Assembly (NCBI RefSeq): GCF_016097555.1
Contig: NC_054706.1
Coordinates: forward strand, 26,754,029-26,818,028
Direction: 5' to 3'
From: Gigantopelta aegis
Lineage: Eukaryota; Mollusca; Gastropoda; Neomphalida; Peltospiridae
DNA length: 64,000 nt
The notes under the pieces were generated by a model. It was not told the DNA's origin. It searched no databases and saw only the letters and a list, made by a program, of their open reading frames with translations. Below are positions 47,916-59,555 of this stretch, piece after piece. The first letter of the stretch is position 1. Each line of letters opens with the position of its first letter. The position numbers and the translations under genes were made by a program.

Positions 47916-47925
47916 AACACGTAAA
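46331..47925. other. AT-rich non-coding stretch
   Basis: T tract at about 46856-46875, (TA)n at about 47873-47912. No gene was recognised. Confidence 0.5.
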
Positions 47926-47929
47926 AAAA

Positions 47930-48150
47930 AGAAACGACCAACCAAACGCCATTTATCGCTTCGGTGGTTTAACCAACCAAACGCCATTTATCGCTTCGGT
48001 GGTTTTAACCAATTAAAAGCTACTTATTGCTTCGGTGGTCTTGGTCGATCAAAAAAGACCCGCTTACCGCTTCGGTGGTCTGGCCAATCAAAAGCAACTT
48101 ATTGCTTCAACGATTCCAGCCAACCACAACGTACCACTTCGGTGGTTTTA
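47930..48150. repeat. Short minisatellite, about 44-bp units
   Basis: Five diverged units carry TTATCGCTTCGGTGGTTTAA-like sequence. A TATATATATAAACC element follows at about 48161-48174. Confidence 0.7.
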
Positions 48151-49070
48151 TTAAACATAGTATATATATAAACCTCCCACCCATCACACTAGCTTTTTTT
48201 TTTTCTTATTTTATTTTCTTCTTATTATTGTTTTATTGTTATTTTATTATTTACTTTTTTTTATCCTTCTCATTGTTTTAAATGGATGTTAAAAGTTAGG
48301 TGATAGCTCTTTTGACTTAAGTTAAGTTTTATGCGGGTTCATGTTATGGTTAATATGGAGATATCATTCATCAATCTCCACTTTCCAATTCTTAACATTT
48401 CCATTATGGTGGAGGTGGTGGACGGGACGGCCTAGGGAAATGAATTAAAATGGGGCAGACCTTCCCGTCTACTTTCCTCCGACATAAATACCAGATTAAC
48501 CAGACATATTTTATTGTCAATATTCTACTTTTTACCTAATCATTTGTAGAAACCCTTTTTAACCCTTTGTATAAACACTTTTTAACTTCCTTGTAAATAA
48601 AGTTTATTTAACCATTAATTAGTATTTGTATCTAATCAAATGTATAAACGTTTTTAATTTAAAAAATTTTTTTCACTAACACTCTCCCCACCCCTCTCGT
48701 TGTGAGCACAGTTTCTGGCCCTAGTCAGAAATCGTGCTCGCAACGAGCGTGCTTGAACATTAAATTGATATAAGCACGTTAATTCCCGACATCTGACCTG
48801 ACAGTCATTTGTGGGCATACATACATACTTCACGGAGGTTTGTGGCGTGTCAACCTTGACTCGCGTGTGTTGTGTTGCTGTCTTGTGGTTTGTCTATTGT
48901 TAATTTGTTGGTGTGTGTTTCATTTGTTACACGTAATTTGTTTTTAGTAATTCATTTTCTCCAATTATTTCTTGCATATATATATATTTTTTTAATATTA
49001 TTTTTCGTGTAGTTGTAACATCCCCCCCCGCCCCCCCCCCCCCCCCCCCCTGTCGTTAAGATATCTGAAA
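48151..49070. other. Upstream region and probable 5' UTR of the LINE
   Basis: The true LINE start was not located. A GTGCTTGAACATTAAATTGA phrase followed by TATAAGCACG at about 48749-48778 resembles the tail of SINE family D and can form a CGTGCTT/AAGCACG hairpin. A C tract lies at about 49022-49050 just before ORF1. Confidence 0.5.
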
Positions 49071-51250
49071 ATGGCCGAATCTGTCATTGTTGTATCCAAC
49101 TCGTTCTCCTGTCTTTCGGACAGTGATAGTTCACCGCGAACTTTAATACAGAACGCGAATAACGCGGAAAACTCCAGCCTTTCCTTTGGTATCGATCGCA
49201 TTTTGGACACAAGTGCGATACCGAGTCCCTCGGGACCATCACCACTGCCCATCACGGTTGTACCAACCGATGGTGTTATTGAATGTAGTAACGATGTTCG
49301 CGAACTCGTTACGGAATGGGATTCTGATAGTCCCTCTGATATAGAGGATAGTAAGACATGTTATTTGGGTGAACAAGAAAAACAAAACAAAAAGAAACAG
49401 AAACTAAAGGTAGTGCCCCCCTCTAACTTCTTCCTTAAATCTGCTCTGAAAACTACTTCCCCTTCAGATGCCAAGCAGGGAAAAGGAGGGAAATGCAAAC
49501 GCAAATCTGCCAGGGGTCTAAATTTTAGGTCCTCTGCTGAAAATATTGCTAGTAGCCCCAATTCGCTACGTCCTACCTCCCAGAATCCCAAGAAAAGACC
49601 TGCCACAGATTATGAATTCGTAGACCCAGAAGAGCCATTTATTTCTGACACTGGAATTACCCCCGGCAGAATCTACACGTTGGTCACTAATAACTATAGT
49701 GTGGGTAAAAAACAAAAACTAGACGTAGACGAAGGTAGCCCTGTGGGTTCTGCGATGGATGAGAGGGATATGGATTTCCTTAAAGGAATACGGAGAATAT
49801 GGTTAGATGGGAAGGACCCAAATATGTTTGATTACTGTTATTTCCAACATTACTTTGGGGAAACCAAAAATAGTCGTTGTTTGGACTGGTTTGATGAAAC
49901 CGTGTACTACACTAGGTTTGATAATGGGCAGTGTTTCATTAAGACCAACGAGGAAATTTTTCAGGAAATTGGAGACAGGTTTGGTATTTTTTCAAAGAAG
50001 GGGGCTGCCATTCCATGTGTTGTCTCATTGACAAAACTAACCAAAGAGCCCACATACAGTAGTCCAGATAAACATATTTTTGTTGACGATGGGGTCATAC
50101 CTGATATGTTACCGGGACTAGGGAATGTGGAACAAAGCACATTCAGTGCTACTAGACACAGACACCTCTCTGCCAGCCAGGTTAAAACCCTTGGAAGTGG
50201 GGACTCGTCGGTTCTTCCGGCTGGCCCTCTTCTAGACTTGGAAGAAGAGTTGGCTGACCTTGATGTTCACCAACATATCTTTAAGGTGGTTAAACCTAAG
50301 AGAAAGGTCAGGGATTGTGGGTTAGTCCCTCAGCCCATAGGGGAGGAACCGGTAAAAAGCCCCCAGGGACCCGATGAAATTCTGGACCATCTTAGAATGA
50401 TAGTTAAAACTGCACTTACTGGCGCAGACAGTGAGAAAGTCCACAAAAAACTGGTATCGGAAAACCCTGCATTCAGAATTAAAAATGTAAGAATTTGGGG
50501 TAACGGGTATCTTGATATCCTATTAGATGTGTCTACTTAGATGACCACAGATATGACATTTTACCCTTTGTCATTAGACCGTCTAAATGCTTTCAGTGTC
50601 AAGGCTGGGGACATACAATCAAACATTGCAGACACAAAAAGGGCCTACCAGTTTGCTTTTGATGTGGTCAAAAACATCCCAAACGTCCCAGAAACAACCC
50701 CTGCACTGGTGCCCGTTTCTATGTTAACTGCGGAGGGAACCACTGTACTCATGACACTAGATGTCCAGACCGTCTAAAAGCGTTCAAAATTTTGGCCCAA
50801 AGAACTCGGCAAAAGGTAGCTCCCAAATCGCCTTCCACTAAGAATACGAATCTCAAACTCCCGTCTAAGGTTTGGGATGTCCAGGGGCAGATTTCTTATG
50901 CCGATAAGGTTAGAGTTCATGTGACAGCGGGTCACAGTTCTGTGGCACCTCCCAATGATGGGATCACGGGTCTTCAGCTAGTCAAGACACTCACAGGACT
51001 GTTTCTAAATGGCGGAATCCACCCCAAACCACTCTCTAACTTTTCTAATCACGATGTCTCCCGAGCCCTTAAGGGAGCATGTGATTTACTTAAATATCAC
51101 GCTGGAATTGATATTTCTGCCTCGAGTGTTGAAACCAGAACTCACATTTGGTATCAGAACACATTTCCTGTAAATCCAAACCAAGACGATGAGTTTGGAG
51201 TGGATGGGGATAAGCCAAGAGGTAAACTGGATAAAAAAATAAATATTTAA
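49071..51250 (+). pseudogene. LINE ORF1 protein (RNA-binding, zinc knuckles), frame-broken
   Basis: The main frame (49071-50540, 489 residues) has a Ser/Asp-rich N terminus, a Lys-rich stretch (EKQNKKKQKLKVVPPS) and a central globular region (RIWLDGKDPNMFDYCYFQHY). It stops at ILLDVST. A CCHC knuckle CFQCQGWGHTIKHC follows at 50588 in another frame. Later comes CGGNHCTHDTRC, near 50730-50765 and in a further frame. The C-terminal piece (50792-51250, AQRTRQKVAPKSPSTKNTNL) includes an Asn-His-rich LSNFSNHDVSRALKG. ORF1 proteins of this type coat LINE RNA. At least two frame changes (near 50545 and 50680) show decay. Confidence 0.82.
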
Positions 51251-51272
51251 TATTTGATTTTTTATTCGTAGT

Positions 51273-54200
51273 TTGATACATCCTGCCATCATTATGGGGG
51301 ACACTTCTGCTCATACTAGTAATAGTCCACGTCCAAATGGACAAACTAATACTACAAGTGGTGGACTTCAGTGGAATGCAAAGGGCCTTCATTCGTCAGG
51401 TCATGGTCAGGAATTGGTAAGCTTTATCAAACCAAACAGCCCAGCTCCTGACATTATTTGTGTCCAGGAAACATGGATTGACCCATCAAAAAAAGGCAAA
51501 AAACAACAACATCCACTAGCAATTTTAAAATTCCTGGTTATACAGGTGAATTTTATAATAATAATTTTACTGCTAGAGGAGGCCTGGCCACCTATGTTAA
51601 AAATAACCTGACATATAAAGTTCTCCCTCACACGAATCACTCTCCATGCATACAAGCTCTGTGGCTTAGAATTCTTGGAAAAGATAATAATATTGACATT
51701 GTTAATATATATGTAAGCCCTGGAACAGCACAGGCATCCCTGGCCGTAAACGACTATATGGAACTTACTAAACATCTGGGTAATGATATGATTTTAGTTG
51801 GTGATTTCAACTCCTACAACACCCTCTGGGGATCCAGATGTACCTCCACTCAGGGTTCCATAGTGGAGGAATTCCTGGATCTAAAAGATCTAGTATGTCT
51901 CAACGATGATTCACCAACATTTCTGTCAGATATTCATGGCACATTTTCTTGTATTGATCTATCATTGGTCAGTTCAAAGATGGCTAGTAAATGTGAATGG
52001 TATGTTACAAATAATTTAAATAGTGATCATTACCCAATATTTATTAAATATAACACAATTTCAGAGTGGTCAGATATGCCTAGACATATCTCCAAATGGA
52101 AATTGGATAAAGCCAATTGGAAGGGCTTTTATGATAGCTGTTTCAACATGAACCACGGCTCCCTTTTCTCAAATAATATTGATCTTTTTAATAAAAATAT
52201 TACCGAAGCCATAGATACTATAGCCAAACGGTGTATACCCATGACAAAAGGATTTTCTTCATCCAAAAATGTCCCATGGTGGAACAATGATCTGTCTGAA
52301 TCCATTAAATTGAGAAATAATTTGAAACGTAAATTTCAAAAAGATAAATATAATGAAGAATTGTTTAGATGTTTTAAAAAAGCTAAATATGCAGTTGCAG
52401 CTAAAGTCCTCGAAAGCCAAGAAGTCGTCTTGGGAAGCCTTTTGTTCTACTATCACAACTTCCACATCTTCTAGTGAGGTTTGGTCAAAAATAAAAAGAA
52501 TACAGGGGAAAAAGTCTTCTACTATCAAAGTTTTAAGTAAAAATAAAACAAATATGAGCAGCCAAGGAAAAGCTGATCTCTTGGCAGATACGTTTCGATT
52601 CAATAGTAGTAATGATAACCTTTCCCCTCTCTTCAAAACAAATAAGGAGGAATTGGAACAGGTAAATAGCCTTCCACGAAATGCAAATTATTCCGATGAC
52701 AGTTTAAATTTCAATGCACCCTTCACTATGGACGAATTTATTAGAGCCTTCCAATATAAAAAGGGTACAGCAACAGGACCCGATAAATTTTCTTATGTTT
52801 TTTTTTAAAATATGCCCATTAAAACATTGGACAGCTTTTAAATGCTATTCAATCAAATTTGGAAACAAGGCTATATCCCGGCCGAATGGAAAAAGGCCGA
52901 TGTATTTAGTCTTCCCAAATATGGGAAGGATCTTTCCGATCCCACAAATTATCGACCTATTTCTTTGACCTCGAACCTGTGTAAAACTATGGAGGCCATG
53001 GTAAATAACAGGTTAACCCATTACCTTGAATCGAATAATTTAATTACCAATCTTCAAAGTGGCTTTCGTAAAAACCACAGCACCGCTGACCACCTTGTTC
53101 GTCTCCAAACCCATTTAAATCAGGCTTTTGCCAAAGAGAACAAGGTGGTTGGTGTCTTCGTTGATATAGAAAAGGCGTATGACATGACATGGCGACATGG
53201 CATATTGCTTAAACTCTATAAATTAGGAATTCGAGGACAAATGTTTAATTTTATGAAAAATGTATTCACAATAGGTCGTTTAGAGTTAATGTTAATGGAT
53301 ATTTTTCCCTAGAACTATCCTTGGATAACGGCATTCCACAAGGCTCAGTTATTGCCCCCACCCTTTTTAGTATTTTCATTAATGATCTGAGTTCTTATAT
53401 GCTTGATAATGTCGAAACAAACAAAACTAAAAGTCCCCTTAACCTAGGCCTTTTTGCCGATGATACGGCCTTTTGGAGAGCCGGTCGCATGGTTAGCACA
53501 CTTAAACGTTTTATCCAAAAGGATATTAATAATTTACAGTCTTGGGCAGATCAATGGCGGGTCAAAATCTCTTTAAAAAACCCTGTTTGTATACTCTTTC
53601 ATAATAAACTAGTTCCTTCCCGGGAAAACTTAAACTTAAATCTAAATGGGACGGTTATTGCCCAAGTCAATAAAATAAAATTTCTAAATCTAATCATTTT
53701 ATTAATATTTTAAAAGTGCTTTCTGGGACCGATTGGGGTTCCGACCGCAAAACCTTGCTTAAAATTTATAATGCCCACATCTTATCTAGACTGCAATATG
53801 GGGCACAAGCCTTTTGTTGTGCTCCCAGACCCCTATTACAAAGGTTGGATAGGATCCAAAACCAAGCACTTAGAATTATTGCCAAAGTTCCTAAATGCAC
53901 CCCTATAGACAGTTTATATAACGAATTAGGAGTACCTCCCCTTGAAATTAGAAGACAATGCCTATGTCTTAAATATTGGTTAAACAAAAAAAGTCTTACA
54001 CCTGACAGTCCTGTCTCACAACTTACTCCAGACAATTTAAACCCTATAGGTCTAAAATCAAAATCAACACAAAATCTGGGCGACTCTTTTGTTACTTTTG
54101 TGTCTAAAATAGCCGATGAGGCTGGTATATTGGAGATCCCTATAGTCAATGTTAAATCCCAAAGTACCAATCCCTGGGAACTAATTCAACCAAATATTCC

Positions 54201-54808
54201 CTTTTTTATCAAAAAAGAAGTAGACAAAACTGATATACCCCTTTTTAAAAAAGTAATTTTCCAGGCATCCCGCTATGATAATTATAATAATTACACTCAT
54301 ATATATACAGATGGATCGAAAGATCCCACGTCGGGCAATACCGGAATGGCCTTTGTGGTTAATGGTGATGGTAATTCTCAAATACGCTCGCACATCAGAT
54401 TACCTGACAATTTATCTGTATTTACAACAGAATTAGCTGCCATCCAGCAAGCCCTAGTTTGGATCACCTGGCAATTATGTAATATTTACAGATAGTCTTA
54501 GTAGTCTTCAGGCTTTAAAAAGTGGTAAAAACGTAAGACAAGATCTTACTAACGCTATACTTGTACTTATTACCGATTTGACCAAACTGGGATTCAATGT
54601 TGTATTAGAATGGGTACCAGCTCATGTTGGAATCCCGGGAAACGAAGCTGCGGACCATTTGGCCAAACAATCCCTACTAGAAACTAAAATATCCCATTTG
54701 GTAAAGTTAGGAGTTACTGAACTCTTTTCCATAGCTAAACCTTCTATTTTTCAGCTATGGCAAAATGACTGGGATCTAACCCCTCGATGTGTTGAGTGCG
54801 TCGTTAAA
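51273..54808 (+). pseudogene. LINE ORF2 protein (endonuclease, reverse transcriptase, RNase H), frame-broken
   Basis: The AP-type endonuclease (about 51360-52060) shows LQWNAKGL, PDIICVQETW, LVGDFNSYNTLWGS and NSDHYPI. The reverse transcriptase (about 52760-53700) shows GTATGPDKFSY, PISLTSNLCKTMEAMV, SGFRKNHSTADHL, VGVFVDIEKAYD, GIPQGSVIAPTLFSIFINDL and LFADDTAFW (catalytic ADD). RNase H (about 54296-54700) shows YTDGSKDP, TELAAIQQAL, FTDSLSSLQAL and WVPAHVGIPGNEAADHLAK. The frame changes near 51500, 52410, 52800, 53290, 53710 and 54485. Intact, the protein would nick target DNA and copy the LINE RNA into it. Confidence 0.9.
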
Positions 54809-54820
54809 TAAAAAAAAAAA

Positions 54821-55317
54821 ATCTTTCTTTGAACTTGCCTTGGCTATATGGACAATGTAAAGGTAAATATTTAGGGTACCAAGGCTATGTCCTGAAGGGG
54901 CACGATGACCATTGAAGATAGACCAAGGCAGATGTTGAGGACGTTTAAAAAAAGCTAAATATACCCACCTTTTCTGTGCCATCCATGAAAAAGAAAATAA
55001 ATCACCGCATTGCCGCATTAATTTTGGAACTTTGGTCTGATCAGAAACCGATTTTGTTTTTTGTTGGCCTTATATACCATATATAAAGAGGACATCACAG
55101 GGAAATAATTTTCTATAATCGCTTCCAATGGCACCCGGGTCATCACCATGGAAAGGTCAATCAAATGTGTTTAACTCTCACATGCTGGAATATCAGCGTG
55201 TGATATTAAATATAATACACGATTTTTCCTCCAAAGAGCGTGTATATATAAAAAAAAAAATCATAATGCACTTTATAACACAACATACGTCATTGTATTA
55301 TGTAAGAAAAATCAAAA
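54821..55317. other. Non-coding stretch after the LINE
   Basis: No gene or element was recognised. Confidence 0.5.
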
Positions 55318-55606
55318 GTTTAACGTTTGTTTTGTTTAACGATACCACAAGAGCACATTGATTTAATAATCATCGGCTATTGGATGTCAAACATTTGGTA
55401 ATTCTGACAGAGATGAAACCCGCTGCATTTTTTTTTCATTAATTACAAAGGATCTTTTATATGCGCCATCCCACAGCCAGGAAGACACATACAACAGACA
55501 CGGTCTTTGATGGTGCACTGGCTGGAACCCAATGGGCCAACTACCGGGGATCGATCCTAGACCGACAGCGCACCAGGCGAGCGCTTTACCACTTGGCTAC
55601 GTCCCA
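55318..55606 (-). mobile_element. SINE family A head with family B-type tail
   Basis: On the minus strand the head is family A (GTGGGACGTAGCCAAGTGG, GGATCGATCCCCGGTAGTT), but the 3' end is the family B tail (TGATTATTAAATCAATGTGC, TTAAACAAAACAAACGTT). It is the reciprocal mosaic of the copy at 40373. Part of the core is degraded. Confidence 0.82.
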
Positions 55607-55699
55607 CGTGTATTCTATATGAAGTTTCTGATGTTATTAATTAACAATAATCAATGTGTTCCAGATTGGGTATAAAATGAATATAACAATGCACTCCTT

Positions 55700-56020
55700 T
55701 GTCATCAACCTTAGTAGGGTAGTGGTTAAGCCATCATACTTGAGGCTGGTACGTACTGGGTTCGTACCCGTGCACCGGCTCCCATTCAGAATGAGTTTAA
55801 CGGCTCAACTGGGACGTACAACTGAACTCAAGTACTACGACTTCTCTCTCACTAATCACTAGCAGCCATCAGCACAACTGTTCTGGACAAACATCCCGCT
55901 ACACCCTTTTCTCTCTCACCAACCACTAACAGCTAACCCACTGTCCTGGACAGACAGTCCAGATAGCTGAGGTGTGTGCCCAGGACAGCGTGCTTGAACC
56001 GTATTTATTTCATTTCATTT
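55700..56020 (+). mobile_element. SINE family D, diverged
   Basis: A family D head (AGTGGTTAAGCCATCATACT, GGTTCGTACCC) and middle (CACTAATCACTAGCAGCC, CTGTCCTGGACAGACAG) end at CAGCGTGCTTGAACC. It meets the next copy tail to tail. Confidence 0.7.
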
Positions 56021-56235
56021 CAACTTATTTTCGTGCTTATATCCAATTAAGGTTAGTGGGTTAGTTGTTAGTGGTCAGTGAGAGAGAAGAGGGTGTAGTG
56101 GTCTTATACCTACCCACTGAGTCGTTGAAACTCGCTCTGGGTGGTAGCCGGTACCGGGCTGCGAACCCTGTACCTACCAGCTTTATGTCTGATCGCTTAA
56201 CGACGACACCACCGAGGCCGAGGCCGGTCCATGAA
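56021..56235 (-). mobile_element. SINE family D, second copy, tail-to-tail
   Basis: The plus strand shows the tail (ATTTCATTTCATTTCAACTT), then ATATCCAATTAAGGTTAGTG, GTGAGAGAGAAGAGGGTGTA and the head end CACCACCGAGGCCG. It provides the empty-site reference for the fold-back insertion at 5279. Confidence 0.75.
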
Positions 56236-56394
56236 CCTCAATTGGATGTAGGCATGAAAATCACAATAAAACGTAATGCTTAGTTTAATCAGACTGCGTG
56301 GTCTAGCGTATAAAGAGTAATTCTGTTGTCATCGTTCGAAGTCCCGCACAGTGTCAAACAAAATACAGTCAAGTGTAGGAACCAGCTGATTTCA

Positions 56395-57335
56395 CGAGAA
56401 GAGATGTTGGTGCTCAATCTTCTGACTACTGCAGGCGAGATATCTCACCCGACGTCTCGCCAGTCGACATACTGTACACTGTATACAGTGCATTTCCCGC
56501 CGTTTTGTACACGACACTCACCGGGATCGATTTATTAATAGGAAATGGAAGACAACTCCGCTTCCTGTGTTTAGATTTTGGTTTATCAATGGACAATACC
56601 TTCGAATGCTTAGGTCTCACTACACAGATGACTTCCGGGTGAAAGTTCATTGATCACGGTCCTCTATAGTTCCTAATTGTGGCACATGTTATGGTTCACA
56701 TATTCACTTCTAGGAAATGGTGAAGAATTAAAACAATATGTATGTTTAATGGTAAGCCTTCTGGCTGTATTTTGCCCATGTTATTTTGTAATATTGTGCA
56801 TCGACCTTTTGAGACATGGGTATATAGCGCAAGTGACAGCCGGAGTGAATCGGTTAATGAACCACCTGTTCGGACCGGTACTACAGCCAGATGCGGTCAT
56901 CTAGCAAAAAACTGAGACGGAAATGTTCTCAATTTTGGAGTGAAAATAAATGCTTATATAATGTATGTTCGCAATGGTGTAGGTTGTTAGTGCCAACGAG
57001 AACTCGTTCTATTGGCAAGCTTAGTTTGAAGTTGGGCAATTTAACATGAGTTTCAATGGCAGATGACATCTGTGTAGTGAGACCTTAGTTGAAAAAGTGG
57101 TTTTCGGCAAGTATTTTCGCTTGACAACAATGACGGCACGTCGCGATCATTTTCAGGGATCAATAACTAATTGTGACACCTAATTTGATAATAAATTTGA
57201 TCGTTTTGCCAACAACGAAAATCACGAAATATTGGGATATGAATCGTAATTCGTTTTTCAAAACGATTCTGGTCAGAAAACAGTTGTTATTGGAAATAAT
57301 TGACATAAATACTGGACAGCGACTTTTCATCACAA
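56395..57335 (+). repeat. Dispersed repeat, copy 2, interrupted by a MITE
   Basis: The pieces 56395-56612 and 57085-57335 match 22015-22505. The MITE at 56613-57084 is inserted with a TTA duplication (56610-56612, 57085-57087). Confidence 0.8.
56613..57084 (+). mobile_element. PIF/Harbinger-type MITE, copy 4
   Basis: A 472-bp copy of the 7690 family with clean TTA duplications and an empty-site match at about 22240. Confidence 0.92.
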
Positions 57336-57563
57336 AATGCATTTCTCATATTTTTAAAAACGCGCGTGCGTCTGAGAAGTAACAGTTATGAAGTCGAGTT
57401 TTAGTCTATTTTTAGAGGGTATTCATCATTTCAAAGTCACAGACTCATGTTTCTCTCAATTGTAACTTTATCCAAATGTGTTACAGGTTTGTAGATTAAC
57501 TAAACTTAGTGTTAATTTTCACGGGTTGAAACTAGGGTCTGTCCCTTTAACAAAGATATATTT

Positions 57564-58709
57564 TTACCCTTCTGGTAATAGTAAAGGATTCACCTCCTTT
57601 TTCATTGCTGGACTCAGCTGTGACAAAGCTGCGTACCACAGTTGGTCGAAGTAGCCCTTTTCCTTTGCCCAAGCGATCACCACCAGGTACGAACATTTCT
57701 TTGATTCAAGATAGCACTTGAGACCCACCTTTGCGTTTTTCATCAAACTCTTCCTGATGTCCTGATGCTTGACGCCACCGACTTTTTCGGGAAGCAGCCC
57801 GTACAGATACACGTCATCGACCCAGAAGAACGGCGTCAGAGAGGATGCCCGGTACATTGGTCTGATGAGATCGCGTGATATGAGTACGAAGTAGCCCATG
57901 CAGTAATTGATGGGGTAGTGGGAATATCCACGAAACACACGCTTGTCCACAGACCATTTGTGTTTCCCTCTATGGATCTTGCTTCTATATTTCATAAGGC
58001 ATTGACATAAAATAGAACGCTTCTTAGATTTGAACTCCGGGTAAACACTTTCCAGGAGGATAAAGACATTGAGGAACACGTCGTCGTCTACTTTGACAAT
58101 CATCTCGGCCTGCTGACAGAAGTCCTGAGTCCACCTGTACGCCAGCACGCCCTTGTGGGTCAGGTTGTGGTAGGTGTCCAGGAAATTCCCCTGGATAACG
58201 TCGCCGTAGACGATACTTTCGTTCTCTATCAACTCCTGTGTTGCTGTCACTTTTGTCAACCCAAAGAAGAAAACTATCCTCAAATTAACAGTTTTAAATA
58301 TATTCTTATTGGCCCACGTCTCTCTCATTATTCTTCGTCTCTGAAAATGGTCCGTCGAGGTGTGGACAATTATTAGGAATTTTAAATTGCTCACGTTCGT
58401 ACATATATTAGGACTGTTTATCACGTAATGGGACTCTACTGTCAGAGGATACAGGGTGCGTTTTGGTACGTTTCTGTTCCGTTGTCGTTCATGGACTGCC
58501 TGCGGGTGTGGCGTTCGTTTGACGACTGTTCTGTAGGCCTCGATTTCATGGGCAACATTCAAATGGGAAACTGATCTGTCCGCTGCATACGTTATATAGA
58601 GCGTGAGGTAAAGAACAAGCGTTACCAGTACTATTAAAATAAAGTTATAATAGATATACGTTTGTAGTTTACGATCTCTCGGTTGATTTGTTGGCGGACT
58701 GAATGCCAT
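57564..58709 (-). CDS. Beta-1,3-galactosyltransferase-like glycosyltransferase (GT31)
   Basis: From the ATG at 58709 the frame is intact for 381 codons. This start (MAFSPPTNQPRDRK) fits better than the upstream GTG-initiated extension because it places a short cytosolic tail before a single membrane anchor (YIYYNFILIVLVTLVLYLTL, about residues 18-40). That is the usual plan of a type II Golgi enzyme. GT31 motifs follow: RRRIMRETWA, IVKVDDDVFLN (metal-binding DxD), YPINYCMGYFVLISRD and FFWVDDVYLYGLL, plus spaced cysteines. It would transfer a sugar, probably galactose or GlcNAc, onto glycans in the secretory pathway. The coding part is one exon, common in this family. An acceptor (ATATTTTGCAG) at about 58873 suggests a 5' UTR intron, and a short upstream ORF (MAFLSEEKSSSVKKERK) precedes the start. 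Donor and acceptor specificity cannot be told. Confidence 0.92.
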   Translation of the reverse strand: MAFSPPTNQPRDRKLQTYIYYNFILIVLVTLVLYLTLYITYAADRSVSHLNVAHEIEAYRTVVKRTPHPQAVHERQRNRNVPKRTLYPLTVESHYVINSPNICTNVSNLKFLIIVHTSTDHFQRRRIMRETWANKNIFKTVNLRIVFFFGLTKVTATQELIENESIVYGDVIQGNFLDTYHNLTHKGVLAYRWTQDFCQQAEMIVKVDDDVFLNVFILLESVYPEFKSKKRSILCQCLMKYRSKIHRGKHKWSVDKRVFRGYSHYPINYCMGYFVLISRDLIRPMYRASSLTPFFWVDDVYLYGLLPEKVGGVKHQDIRKSLMKNAKVGLKCYLESKKCSYLVVIAWAKEKGYFDQLWYAALSQLSPAMKKEVNPLLLPEG

Positions 58710-59017
58710 TGTTTTCTTTGTGGCAACACTGAATAGTTTTCTTGAAATGTCTTTCGCAAGTCGACAATGTATGAATAATAAGCAACTATCTTGGCAACTT
58801 TCTTTCTTTTTTGACACTGCTTGACTTTTCTTCTGATAGAAAGGCCATCATATCATTTTTGTAATGTGATACCTGCAAAATATAAAAGTTAGCATTCATT
58901 AAATATCAATGTAGATTCAGACAGATCGTTACAACGCGTGTTATTCAAAACTGTATCTTAGAGCAAAGTGACCTGTGGGATGGTTTTTTTTATGTTGTGG
59001 TGTAATGAATCCTTTGA

Positions 59018-59192
59018 GGTGGGACGTAGCCCAGTGGTAAAGCGTTCACTTGATGCACGGTCGATCTGGGATCGATCCCCGTCGGTGGACCCATTGGACT
59101 ATTTCTCGTTCCAGCCAATGTACAACGACTGGTATATCAAAGCATGTGGTATGTACTATCCTGTCTGTGGGGTGGTGCATATAAAAGATCTG
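59018..59192 (+). mobile_element. SINE family A, 3' truncated
   Basis: The head (GTGGGACGTAGCCCAGTGG, GGGATCGATCCCCGTCGGTG) and half of the core are present. It ends at ATAAAAGATCTG. Confidence 0.85.
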
Positions 59193-59213
59193 TATTAAAT
59201 TTAATAAAAGTAT

Positions 59214-59290
59214 ACATACCTACATACCTACCTACCTACATACATACATACATACATACATACATGCATATATACATACATACATGCCTC
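59214..59290. repeat. (CATA)n microsatellite
   Basis: Tetranucleotide repeat with some interruptions. Confidence 0.9.
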
Positions 59291-59294
59291 AATA

Positions 59295-59555
59295 GCTTTA
59301 AAGGTATAGTGACAAGTCTGTAAAATTGCGGACGATTCGGTGCCATAGGTTCGAGTCCCACCAACGGCACGGGACAATTTGTGAGGCCAGAAAGGATTTA
59401 ATTATCCCCTACGCCAGTGCGTTAATATCTATGTATGTAACAGTCAACCTCGACATACATACAATATATAGATATTCATACATCAGTGCATACATACATA
59501 CATACATACATACAATACAATGCAATACAATGCAATACAATGCATACATACATAC
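59295..59555 (+). mobile_element. tRNA-derived SINE, family C, with CATAC-type tail
   Basis: A B-box-like GGTTCGAGTCCCACC, the phrase AGGCCAGAAAGGATTTAATT and TAACAGTCAACCTCGACATA are followed by CATAC/AATAC repeats. A second copy starts at about 62033. The LTR element at 59556 entered this tail. Confidence 0.7.

Larger units (their letters stand above)
48690..54820 (+). mobile_element. Non-LTR retrotransposon (LINE) with RNase H, I/Nimb-like
   Basis: Two ORFs are present: ORF1 with zinc knuckles, and ORF2 with AP endonuclease, reverse transcriptase and RNase H. It ends with TGTGTTGAGTGCGTCGTTAA and an A run at about 54809-54820. The left boundary is approximate. ORF2 stops short of the C-terminal region usual after RNase H and joins the tail directly. 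Confidence 0.88.
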
